Shown: positions 7,784 through 14,673 of the stretch, in pieces
Layout: each line of letters opens with the position of its first letter
Numbering within the stretch: the stretch's first letter is position 1
Assembly (NCBI RefSeq): GCF_009932435.1
Contig: NZ_BJOU01000014.1
Coordinates: forward strand, 1-19,975
From: Gordonia crocea
GTDB taxonomy: Bacteria; Actinomycetota; Actinomycetes; Mycobacteriales; Mycobacteriaceae
Length of the DNA stretch: 19,975 bases
Reading direction: 5' to 3'
Made by a program: the position numbers and the translations under genes
Notes under the pieces: generated by a model
Database searches by the model: none
Seen by the model: the letters and a program-made list of their open reading frames with translations, nothing else
Told to the model about the DNA's origin: nothing

Positions 7784-7939
7784 TCAGTACCAGCCGTAAT
7801 AGTGGCGACGGCGGTGCGCATCCCACATGCGGCGGCGGTAGCGGCGGCGGTGGCGCCAGCCCGGGCCGTAGCCATCGTTCCCGTATCCACCGTGGTGGCG
7901 CGGGCGGTCGTAGTCGTAATCGTGGTGGTGACGAGGCAT
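7784..7939 (-). CDS. 51-aa His/Arg/Tyr-rich basic mini-protein, unknown function
   Basis: Not a family I recognise. The protein has 51 residues with 13 Arg, 8 His, 8 Tyr, 7 Gly and 3 Trp, and no Lys, Cys, Leu, Ile or Val. The N-terminal third is His/Asp/Tyr-rich (HHHDYDYD), the middle Gly/Tyr-rich (GGYGNDGYGPG), and the C-terminus Arg/Tyr/Trp-rich, ending HYYGWY. ATG 7937-7939 is supported by AAAGGAC about 6 bases upstream; the frame could extend 20 codons further, but that has no ribosome site. There is no signal peptide or membrane segment. The composition suggests an intrinsically disordered nucleic-acid-, polyphosphate- or metal-binding peptide (inference). It is divergent from the SNF2 ATPase. 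It is the only complete gene that stays intact in both arms of the inverted duplication, though a 156-base gene could escape random indels by chance. Confidence 0.7.
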   Translation of the reverse strand: MPRHHHDYDYDRPRHHGGYGNDGYGPGWRHRRRYRRRMWDAHRRRHYYGWY

Positions 7940-7976
7940 CGTCTTGTCCTTTCGTGCCGGGGTCGAACTCTTCAAC

Positions 7977-7989
7977 CACCAAGAACGTA
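7977..7989 (-). promoter_or_regulatory. Candidate -10 box for the 51-aa protein gene
   Basis: The complement of 7984-7989 reads TACGTT (TANNNT), giving a leader of about 38 bases that contains the Shine-Dalgarno AAAGGAC. A TTGCTG 15 bases upstream is a weak -35 candidate with short spacing. Confidence 0.35.
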
Positions 7990-8124
7990 TCCAGCGCACC
8001 TCCGCAGCAACGTGTCACAGCCTGGACGGTTCCTGGGAATCCGTCCGCCAGGGTTCAGACAATGTCGGCGCGGTGTTCGTCGGGGACTCCGCGCCCGTCC
8101 CGGACAACGGTCGGGGCTACCGCC

Positions 8125-8136
8125 TACCCTGGTCCC
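8125..8136 (+). promoter_or_regulatory. -10 box giving a probable leaderless SNF2 transcript
   Basis: TACCCT (8125-8130) fits TANNNT and ends 6 bases before ATG 8137, so transcription should begin at or beside the start codon. No Shine-Dalgarno sequence is present. Leaderless mRNAs are common in mycobacteria and relatives. The rest of the 197-base divergent gap (7940-8136) shows no other clear signal. Confidence 0.5.
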
Positions 8137-11100
8137 ATGCCGTCGTTCGATCCGTTGGAGTTCTTCACCGCCGCGGATCTTTACGACGACTTCGATCCCG
8201 GCAGTATTCAACGGGGGATCGGCTACGCTGACCGCGGCCGCATCATGAACCGAACCTGGTCCGACGACGGGCTGTCGTTGCGCGCCAAGTGTGTCGGCTC
8301 TGGGCGTGTCTACGACGTCGTTGTGCAGTTCGCGGCCCAGGGGGCCGGTGGCCGCAGTCTGACTGTCGCAACGTGCACCTGTCCGGTCGGTGCTGAGTGC
8401 AAGCACGCCGTCGCGCTTCTGGTCACCGAGTCGCGGGACCCGGCAGCAGGGGCAGGGGGCCCGGCGGGCTCCCCCTGGCGCACGGTCCTGGGCGGGCTTA
8501 CCGCGCAGACGGCACCGGGGCCTTCGGCGGTGGCGCTCGGCCGTTCGTTGGGTATCCAGTTTCATCTGCCCAAGGCCACGCAGTACGCGCAACACCCGGC
8601 GCCCACCATCGCGTTGGTGACCACGGGCAAGACCGGAAGTTGGATCAAGACCGGGATCAACTGGACGGCCACGGTCGCGGGGTCGGGCTATGTGCCGGGG
8701 ATGTCGGGGCGGTTCGACCCAGAACAGTACGACGACGAGCAGTTGCGCGCGATCCGCGGGATCGCCCGTGCCTTCGCGACGAACTATCAGGCACACAGCG
8801 GTGGTTCACTCGCGCTCGGCTCGGCCCCCGCCGACATTTGGGATCTGCTGGAGCGGGCTCGTGACGCGGGGGTGGCCCTGTTGCCATCGCCGACGCTGGG
8901 CGTGGCGTCGGTGGAGTTGATTAAGACCTCCGGAGTAGGGCTGGAGGTGTCTCGTGCCACCGGCGACCGCGGTGGGATCACCGTGCGGACCTTCGTGCAC
9001 GTCAACCACGAGGCGTACGACGGTGGACCGGTGGGGTTGATCGGTGTCCCCCGCCCGCATGGGATGTTCTCGATCAGCGGGACGGCAATGCTGATCGGTC
9101 CGTTCACTTCGCCCGGTGATGACCGTGGGCTGGAGCGTCTGCTCGCCGCCCCGGCGATGCACATCCCCGAGGAGGAAGTGGCGGAGTTCGCCACCGAAGT
9201 GGTGCCGACGCTGCCGGCGTCGTTGCCGGTGCTCGTCGACGACGAGGCCATCGTCAAGCCGAGGATCGACGGGCCGTTTGAACTGCTGCGGATCGACCTC
9301 AACGAGCAGGGTGCGCGGGTCCGCTGGGGTGCCGCTTACGAGATCAATGGTCGCCTCAAGCCCGTCGCCGCGGGGTCGGGCGCACTGGCGTACCGCGACG
9401 TCGAGGCGGAGTCACGTGCGCTGGCGCAGGTGCGCGACGCGATGCAGACGGTCGCCGCGGTGTGCGGCCGGTGGCGCAACCAGGCCATCCACCACCTCCA
9501 GCAGGACATGCGCAACGCAGGTCCACCGGCCCGGGTCGAGTTGCAGAACCGGATCGACGATCTTGCCGAAGCGCCGTCGGTGCCCGACGCCGCCCGGATC
9601 GCCGATGTGGACCTGTTGCGTCGCGTCTATACCTATTCGCCCGTCGACGCCGCAGTGCTCTGCCACGAGGTGTTGCCGCTGCTGCGCGAACACGGGATCC
9701 ACGTCGAGGTCGACGGTGACGCGGACCGATTCCGCGCCGCGCAGGGCGATCCGGATATCACGCTGACCGCCGACGACGGCGGCAACGACTGGTTCAACCT
9801 GCACGTGCGGGTCGAGGTTGACGGCGCGGTGGTGCCGCTGGACCGGCTGATCGTCGAGTTGAACAGCAGCGCGACGCACATGCTCCTCGACGACGGGACC
9901 TACTTCCCGCTCGACCATCCGGCGCTGGCGCGGCTGGCCGAGTTGCTCGACGAAGCACGGGCGCTGGGGGAGATCGAGGGATCGCGGGTGCGCCGCGAGT
10001 CCTACAACGCGACGTTGTGGGAGGAACTGCTCTCCCTCGGCGTCGTCGACGGCGATCTGGTCCGGTGGCAACAACGGATGGTCCACCTCGCGACGGCGTC
10101 GCTGCCCGAGCCCGGCACCCCGCCACCCACGCTGCAGGCGCAGCTGCGCGACTATCAGCTCGACGGCTACAACTGGCTGAAGTTCTTGTGGGACAACCGG
10201 ATCGGCGGAGTCCTCGCCGATGACATGGGGTTGGGCAAGACGGTGCAGGGATTGTCGTTGATCGCCAGCGCCCTGCAGGACGATCCCGACGCGCGGTTCT
10301 TGGTGATCGCACCCACCAGCGTCGTCGGGAACTGGGTGCGCGAAGCAGCCAAGTTCTTACCGTCGGCGCCAGCGGTATCGGTGTCGTCGGTGCGGACCGA
10401 CGGGCCGGTCGACGAGCAGATCGGTGACGCGCGGATCGTCGTCACGTCGTACACCCTGTTCCGGCTGCAATTCGACGCCTTCGAGTCCTTCGATTGGGCG
10501 GCAGTGTTCTTCGACGAAGCGCAGTTCATCAAGAACCACAACGGCAAGACCCACCAGTGCGCCCGCCGGCTCACCGCGCAGATGAAGGTCGCGATGACCG
10601 GCACGCCGATGGAGAACAGCCTGATGGAACTGTGGGCGTTGCTGTCGGTGAGTGCGCCGGGACTCTTCCCCTCGCCCAAGGCGTTCACCGACTACTTCCG
10701 CAAGCCGATCGAATCCGGTGCCGAGCCGCAGCGCCTCGCCCTGCTGCGCCGCCGGATCCGCCCGATCATGCTCCGGCGCACCAAAGACCAAGTGGTGAAG
10801 GATCTGCCGCCAAAGCAGGAACAGATCCTCGCCCTGGACCTGCACCCCAAGCACGAAAAGATCTACCAGACCCGGCTCAACCGTGAACGGCAGAAAGTCC
10901 TTGGGCTGCTGGGGGATTGGGAACGCAACCGGTTCGAGATCTTCCGATCGCTCACCATGCTGCGACAGCTGAGCTTGCATGCCGGACTGGTCGACGAGAA
11001 GGATGCCGGTGTCGCGTCGGCGAAGATCGATCATCTCGCCGAGCAGTTGCCCGAGCTGATTGCCGAGGGGCATTCGGCGCTGGTGTTCAGCCAGTTCACC

Positions 11101-11544
11101 GGATTCCTCGCGCTGGTGCGCGAGCGTCTCGATGAGCTGGGCATCGGCTACGCCTACCTCGACGGGTCGATGACGGCGAAGGCGCGCTCGGCCGAGATCG
11201 CCCGGTTCACCGGTGGGCAGGTGCAGGTCTTCCTGATCAGCCTCAAGGCTGGCGGATTCGGGTTGAACCTGACCGAGGCCGACTACTGCTTTGTGTGCGA
11301 TCCGTGGTGGAACCCGGCCGCCGAAGCCCAAGCTGTCGACCGAGCCCACCGCATCGGCCAGACTCGGCCGGTGACCGTGTACCGCTTGGTGTCGGCGGGG
11401 ACCATCGAGGAGAAGGTCATCGCGCTGCAGGACCGCAAGCGCGAGTTATTCACTGCGGTGGTCGACGAGGGCGACTTGTTCGGCGCCGGGATCAGCGAGA
11501 GCGACATCCGCGAGTTGCTCGGCGAGGGAACATTGCCGACCTGA
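8137..11544 (+). CDS. SWIM-domain SNF2 family ATPase / helicase-like protein
   Basis: An 1135-residue bacterial SNF2 (Swi2/Snf2, SF2) ATPase that would translocate on duplex DNA and remodel DNA-protein or transcription complexes. The N-terminal SWIM zinc finger is CTCPVGAECKH, with Cys80, Cys82, Cys88 and His90 (CxC-x5-CxH). A long SNF2-associated middle region follows. Helicase core: motif I DDMGLGKTVQ near 695, motif II DEAQ near 792, motif III AMTGTPMENS near 820, motif [14 protein letters not shown] near 1033, motif [19 protein letters not shown] near 1068. All are intact. Start ATG 8137 is chosen because SWIM-SNF2 proteins begin just before this segment and a -10 box lies 6 bases upstream; the open frame reaching back to 7762 is antisense to the 51-aa gene. 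Known relatives include HepA/RapA-like and mycobacterial HelZ proteins. No restriction or defence partner is adjacent, so a housekeeping role is likelier. Confidence 0.9.
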   Translation: MPSFDPLEFFTAADLYDDFDPGSIQRGIGYADRGRIMNRTWSDDGLSLRAKCVGSGRVYDVVVQFAAQGAGGRSLTVATCTCPVGAECKHAVALLVTESRDPAAGAGGPAGSPWRTVLGGLTAQTAPGPSAVALGRSLGIQFHLPKATQYAQHPAPTIALVTTGKTGSWIKTGINWTATVAGSGYVPGMSGRFDPEQYDDEQLRAIRGIARAFATNYQAHSGGSLALGSAPADIWDLLERARDAGVALLPSPTLGVASVELIKTSGVGLEVSRATGDRGGITVRTFVHVNHEAYDGGPVGLIGVPRPHGMFSISGTAMLIGPFTSPGDDRGLERLLAAPAMHIPEEEVAEFATEVVPTLPASLPVLVDDEAIVKPRIDGPFELLRIDLNEQGARVRWGAAYEINGRLKPVAAGSGALAYRDVEAESRALAQVRDAMQTVAAVCGRWRNQAIHHLQQDMRNAGPPARVELQNRIDDLAEAPSVPDAARIADVDLLRRVYTYSPVDAAVLCHEVLPLLREHGIHVEVDGDADRFRAAQGDPDITLTADDGGNDWFNLHVRVEVDGAVVPLDRLIVELNSSATHMLLDDGTYFPLDHPALARLAELLDEARALGEIEGSRVRRESYNATLWEELLSLGVVDGDLVRWQQRMVHLATASLPEPGTPPPTLQAQLRDYQLDGYNWLKFLWDNRIGGVLADDMGLGKTVQGLSLIASALQDDPDARFLVIAPTSVVGNWVREAAKFLPSAPAVSVSSVRTDGPVDEQIGDARIVVTSYTLFRLQFDAFESFDWAAVFFDEAQFIKNHNGKTHQCARRLTAQMKVAMTGTPMENSLMELWALLSVSAPGLFPSPKAFTDYFRKPIESGAEPQRLALLRRRIRPIMLRRTKDQVVKDLPPKQEQILALDLHPKHEKIYQTRLNRERQKVLGLLGDWERNRFEIFRSLTMLRQLSLHAGLVDEKDAGVASAKIDHLAEQLPELIAEGHSALVFSQFTGFLALVRERLDELGIGYAYLDGSMTAKARSAEIARFTGGQVQVFLISLKAGGFGLNLTEADYCFVCDPWWNPAAEAQAVDRAHRIGQTRPVTVYRLVSAGTIEEKVIALQDRKRELFTAVVDEGDLFGAGISESDIRELLGEGTLPT

Positions 11545-11548
11545 GGAC

Positions 11549-11625
11549 CTGCCAGAAGTGGTCGAATTGAGGGGCCTGGAGGGCATATTTCCCTCGACCC
11601 CCCGGATTTTGGCCACTTCTGGCAG
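11549..11625. repeat. 77-base imperfect hairpin between SNF2 and lipoprotein genes
   Basis: A 13-base inverted repeat (CTGCCAGAAGTGG at 11549-11561 pairing with 11613-11625) encloses a second stem, GAGGG (11579-11583) against CCCTC (11591-11595), with further G/C pairing between. It starts five bases after the SNF2 stop. There is no T-tract immediately after it on either strand, so it is not a textbook intrinsic terminator. It may be a transcription-end or mRNA-stability structure, or a small dispersed palindromic repeat. The mirrored copy at 14593-14669 keeps the outer repeat. Confidence 0.55.
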
Positions 11626-11667
11626 CAATGACGGTGCAGGCGCACGCCGGTCGGGCATGGTGGAGTC

Positions 11668-12336
11668 ATGCGCAAACTGATCGTGCTGTTGGGTGCCGGG
11701 GTGCTGGCACTCGGGCTGTCCGCGTGTGATGTCCGCCCCGGTGCGGGTCCGGAGAAGTCAACGAAGGTTGTGACGATCGTCGCGGTCGTTGACGGCAAAC
11801 CCGCCAACGGGTTTCACATGGAACCGATGACTGGCGACAACACCATCGACTGCCAGTACGCGACGATCAGTCGGGCGGCGACCACGATGGGGGTGTTTGG
11901 CGGGTGCGGTGCGTCGGCGCAATCGGCCGATGTGTGTTGGCCGGGGAAGGACAACACGTTGCTGTGCGGGGTGACACCGTGGGACAAGGTGCTTATCGGC
12001 TGGACGATCACCGCGGGGCAGTTGCCGCTGGGTGCTGAGCCGAAGGCCGAGCCCGAGCCGTGGGGGATGGAACTGGCTGACGGCCGCAAGTGCCGCGCTC
12101 GGGTGGGTGGCGCGTGGGGCGGGAGATCCGATGGGATGGTCGGCGCCTACTCGTGCACCGGCTCGCAGCAGGAGGTTGTGCTGCAGGGCGGCGACGCTGC
12201 TACCGCCGTCGACCGTTCGACTCCGATCTGGACGGTCCAGGTCGGCAAACTCGGTGCCGGGGCGCCTGACTTTGGCCCACCGAGCCGGGTCGGGGTTCGG
12301 GTCGCCTACTTCGCCGGGGCGCAGGTAGGAGGATGA
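11668..12336 (+). CDS. Secreted lipoprotein of unknown function
   Basis: A 222-residue protein with a lipoprotein signal peptide: Met-Arg-Lys, a hydrophobic stretch, then the lipobox LSAC with the lipidated Cys20. The mature part has six more cysteines (62, 80, 90, 100, 142, 163), suggesting up to three disulfides, and an acidic Pro/Glu segment (KAEPEPWG) near 126-133. It should be anchored to the outer face of the cytoplasmic membrane. No family was recognised. ATG 11668 has GGTGGAG 4-10 bases upstream. It lies four bases ahead of the PPOX gene start, with the GGAGGA ribosome site of that gene overlapping its own stop, so the two are likely cotranscribed. A copy with compensating indels is at 13883-14551. 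Confidence 0.8.
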   Translation: MRKLIVLLGAGVLALGLSACDVRPGAGPEKSTKVVTIVAVVDGKPANGFHMEPMTGDNTIDCQYATISRAATTMGVFGGCGASAQSADVCWPGKDNTLLCGVTPWDKVLIGWTITAGQLPLGAEPKAEPEPWGMELADGRKCRARVGGAWGGRSDGMVGAYSCTGSQQEVVLQGGDAATAVDRSTPIWTVQVGKLGAGAPDFGPPSRVGVRVAYFAGAQVGG

Positions 12337-12340
12337 CACC

Positions 12341-12734
12341 ATGGCATTCACCGATAGCGAACTGGCCTATTTGAAGAGTCAACGGTTGGGTCGTTTGGCG
12401 ACGCAGAAGCCGAACGGCACGCTGCAGAACAGCCCGGTCGGCTTCTCGGTCAACGACGACGGGACGGTCGATGTCGGGGGATACAACATGGATCAGAGTC
12501 GCAAGTATCGCAACGTCGCTGAGAACGGCCGGGTAGCACTCGTCGTCGACGATCTCGCCTCGGTCAAGCCGTGGCGGGTCCGCTGCGTGGAGATTCGGGG
12601 GCCGCGGCGAGGCCGTACCCGGTACCGGGGAATCGGGCGCGATTGTCCGGATCCATCCCGAACGGGTGATCAGCTTCGGCCTCGACGAGGAGCGCGAAGC
12701 GCACAGACTCACGGTCAACTCCCGCGATGTGTAG
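12341..12734 (+). CDS. PPOX-class F420-dependent-type oxidoreductase, frameshifted by one base here
   Basis: A small split-barrel flavin/F420-binding protein related to mycobacterial Rv1155-like enzymes, which reduce substrates with F420H2 or bind the cofactor. The N-terminus (MAFTDSELAYLKSQRLGRLAT), the central PVGFSVNDDGTVDVGG, SRKYRNV and ALVVDDLAS are typical. The frame is lost after CVEIRG at about residue 87, where the sequence has five G (12597-12601). The mirrored arm has four C at the same place (13619-13622). Removing one G restores a 130-residue protein running through EAVPGTGESGAIVRIHPER to NSRDV and the TAG at 12732-12734. The break is therefore probably a homopolymer error, not a pseudogene. 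It is preceded by GGAGGATGACACC and coupled to the lipoprotein gene. Confidence 0.8.
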
Positions 12735-12789
12735 GCCTTCCTCGGCGATCCGCGGTGGCGTACGGAGCATCGTCGGGACCGTTCGTGGG

Positions 12790-12819
12790 TTGTTACCATT
12801 CGGCGGATCGACCTATCGT
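12790..12819 (+). promoter_or_regulatory. SigA-type promoter of the small secreted peptide gene
   Basis: TTGTTA (12790-12795) and TATCGT (12814-12819) are separated by 18 bases here and by 17 in the mirrored copy (13402-13430), which differs by a one-base indel. Transcription would start near 12826, leaving a ~28-base leader with the GGGAG ribosome site at 12843-12847, six bases before ATG 12854. Confidence 0.6.
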
Positions 12820-12853
12820 CGATGGTGGTAGACGAGCATGTTGGGAGTCGACG

Positions 12854-13067
12854 ATGAAGACAGCGATCGTTGCTGGAGCAATCGCCCTGGCCTTTGGGGG
12901 GCCGGCGCGGCCCATGCCGAACCGGATCAGCAGTCCGAGCGCAGCGTCCTGATGGGTACCGCCTGCCAGTCCGTCGGCGACACCGCCCAGGAGCCGAGCG
13001 ATGGATCGCTGGTGGTGTGCGGACATGAACCCGCAGGTCGGCTACCCGACAGTGGCTGGCACCGTGA
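12854..13067 (+). CDS. Small secreted peptide (about 70 aa), frame damaged by indels
   Basis: As written the frame shifts after MKTAIVAGAIALAFG and stops early. Comparison with the mirrored arm (13154-13367) gives a consistent repair: T missing in the G run near 12896, A missing near 13000, and single extra bases near 13010, 13020 and 13050 here; one extra C in the other arm. The repaired protein is about 70 residues. A signal peptide ends VAGAAHA, with predicted cleavage before EPDQQSERS. The mature ~48 residues contain two cysteines (in GTACQSV and VVCDMN) and end YPTWLAP at the TGA 13065-13067. It resembles small exported mycobacterial proteins with one disulfide; no family was recognised. 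It has its own promoter and is followed nine bases later by a terminator. Confidence 0.65.
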
Positions 13068-13075
13068 TTCGCTGC

Positions 13076-13145
13076 TGAGAAAAGCCCCCAGACGAGGCGC
13101 CGAGGGAAGTCTTCCCTCGGCGCCGCGTCTGGGGTGCTTTTCTCA
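13076..13145. terminator. GC-rich terminator hairpin at the centre of the inverted duplication
   Basis: A stem of about 30 base pairs is centred on T13110: GAGGGAAG-T-CTTCCCTC at the core, one A/G mismatch (13094/13126) and one unpaired T (13135), flanked by AAAAGC and GCTTTT so it works in both directions. It lies nine bases after the secreted peptide stop. The internal mismatches suggest a natural terminator with two genuine arms, and it is where the 6.85-kb fold-back begins. Confidence 0.8.
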
Positions 13146-13153
13146 GCAGCGAA

Positions 13154-13367
13154 TCACGGTGCCAGCCAGGTCGGGTAGCCGACCTGCGGGTTCATGTCGC
13201 ACACCACAGCGATCCATCTGCTCGGCTCCTGGGCGGTGTCGCCGACGGACTGGCAGGGCGGTACCCATCAGGACGCTGCGCTCGGACTGCTGATCCGGTT
13301 CGGCATGGGCCGCGCCGGCCACCCCAAAGGCCAGGGCGATTGCTCCAGCAACGATCGCTGTCTTCAT
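13154..13367 (-). pseudogene. Mirrored copy of the small secreted peptide gene
   Basis: The signal peptide is complete here (AIALAFGVAGAAHAEPDQQS), which is the part broken in the left copy. An extra C after GMGTA-coding bases (the run encoding GTAC) shifts the remaining frame, so the apparent C-terminus is out of frame. Used together with 12854-13067 to recover the true gene. Probably not a separate locus. Confidence 0.7.
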
Positions 13368-13484
13368 CGTCGATCCCAACATGCTCGTCTACCACCAATC
13401 GACGATAGGTCGATCCGCCGAAGGTAACAACCCAACGAACGGGCCCGACGATGCTCCGTACGCAACGCGGATCGCCGAGGAGGC

Positions 13485-13878
13485 CTACACATCGCGGGAG
13501 TTGACCGTGAGTCTGTGCGCTTCGCGCTCCTCGTCGAGGCCGAAGCTGATCACCCGTTCGGGATGGATCCGGACAATCGCGCCCGATTCCCCGTACCGGG
13601 TACGGCCTCGTCCGGCGGCCCCGAATCTCCACGCAGCGGACCCGCCCACGGCTTGACCGAGGCGAGATCGTCGACGACGGATGCTACCGGCCGTTCTCAG
13701 CGACGTTGCGATACTTGCGACTCTGATCCATGTTGTATCCCCCGACATCGACCGTCCCGTCGTCGTTGACCGAGAAGCCGACCGGGCTGTTCTGCAGCGT
13801 GCCGTTCGGCTTCTGCGTCGCCAAACGACCCAACCGTTGACTCTTCAAATAGGCCAGTTCGCTATCGGTGAATGCCAT
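13485..13878 (-). pseudogene. Mirrored copy of the PPOX-type gene, frameshifted
   Basis: Residues 1-64 are intact, ending at an artificial stop near 13684 where bases in the GGGTAGCACTCG stretch are lost or changed. The C-terminal half (GESGAIVRIHPERV to NSRDV) is open in another frame. The homopolymer that breaks the left copy is correct here, so the two copies are damaged at different points. Confidence 0.75.
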
Positions 13879-13882
13879 GGTG

Positions 13883-14551
13883 TCATCCTCCTACCTGCGC
13901 CCCGGCGAAGTAGGCGACCCGAACCCCGACCCGGCTCGGTGGGCCAAAGTCAGGCGCCCCGCACCGAGTTTGCCGACCTGGACCGTCCAGATCGGGAGTC
14001 GAACGGTCGACGGCGTAGCAGCGTCGCCGCCCTGCAGCACAACCTCCTGCTGCGAGCCGGTGCACGAGTAGGCGCCGACCATCCCAATCGGATTCTCCCG
14101 CCCCACGCGCCACCCACCCGAGCGCGGCACTTGCGGCCGTCAGCCAGTTCCATCCCCACGGCTCGGGCTCGGCCTTCGGCTCAGCACCCAGCGGCAACTG
14201 CCCCGCGGTGATCGTCCAGCCGATAAGCCCTTGTCCCACGGTGTCCACCCCGCACAGCAACTGTTGTCCTTCCCCGGCCAACACACATCGGCCGATTGCG
14301 CCGACGCACCCGCACCCGCCAAACACCCCCATCGTGGTCGCCGCCCGACTGATCGTCGCGTACTGGCAGTCGATGGTGTTGTCGCCAGTCATCGGTTCCA
14401 TGTGAAACCCGTTGGCGGGTTTGCCGTCAACGACCGCGACGATCGTCACAACCTTCGTTGACTTCTCCGGACCCGCACCGGGGCGGACATCACACGCGGA
14501 CAGCCCGAGTGCCAGCACCCCGGCACCCAACAGCACGATCAGTTTGCGCAT
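13883..14551 (-). pseudogene. Mirrored copy of the lipoprotein gene with compensating indels
   Basis: Same length (669 bases), signal peptide and lipobox as 11668-12336. Internal stretches are out of frame, for example after GVFGGCG and around the segment matching residues 155-180, before returning to the correct C-terminus. Without the left copy this would look like a divergent paralogue; the nucleotide alignment shows indels, not substitutions. Confidence 0.75.
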
Positions 14552-14592
14552 GACTCACCATGCCCGACCGGCGTGCGCCTGCACCGTCATTG

Positions 14593-14669
14593 CTGCCAGA
14601 AGTGGCCAAAATCCGGGGTGTCGAGGGAAATATGCCCTCCAGGCCCCTCAATTCGACCACTTCTGGCAG
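14593..14669. repeat. Mirrored copy of the 77-base hairpin
   Basis: Reverse complement of 11549-11625 with the outer 13-base inverted repeat preserved and one base-run difference (GGGG-T versus CCCCCC) in the inner part. Confidence 0.6.
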
Positions 14670-14673
14670 GTCC

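Larger units (their letters stand above)
6260..13109 (+). repeat. Left arm of a giant inverted duplication
   Basis: 6260-13109 reappears as reverse complement in 13111-19975. Genes here are intact until about 12.59 kb, then indels appear in the PPOX and peptide genes. This arm should be taken as the reference version. Confidence 0.97.

Noticed and set aside
7762..8136. 125-codon N-terminal extension of the SNF2 frame
   Set aside because: Gly/Ser/Arg low-complexity sequence antisense to the 51-aa gene; the -10 box and family N-terminus point to ATG 8137.
7784..8136. Toxin-antitoxin or defence module formed by the small basic protein and the SNF2 ATPase
   Set aside because: The genes are divergent and non-overlapping, the small protein has no toxin motif, and no nuclease or methylase partner is present.
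13076..13145. Closed hairpin telomere of a linear plasmid or phage
   Set aside because: No protelomerase, replication or plasmid genes nearby; the centre is an ordinary bidirectional terminator. Kept as an alternative in the findings.
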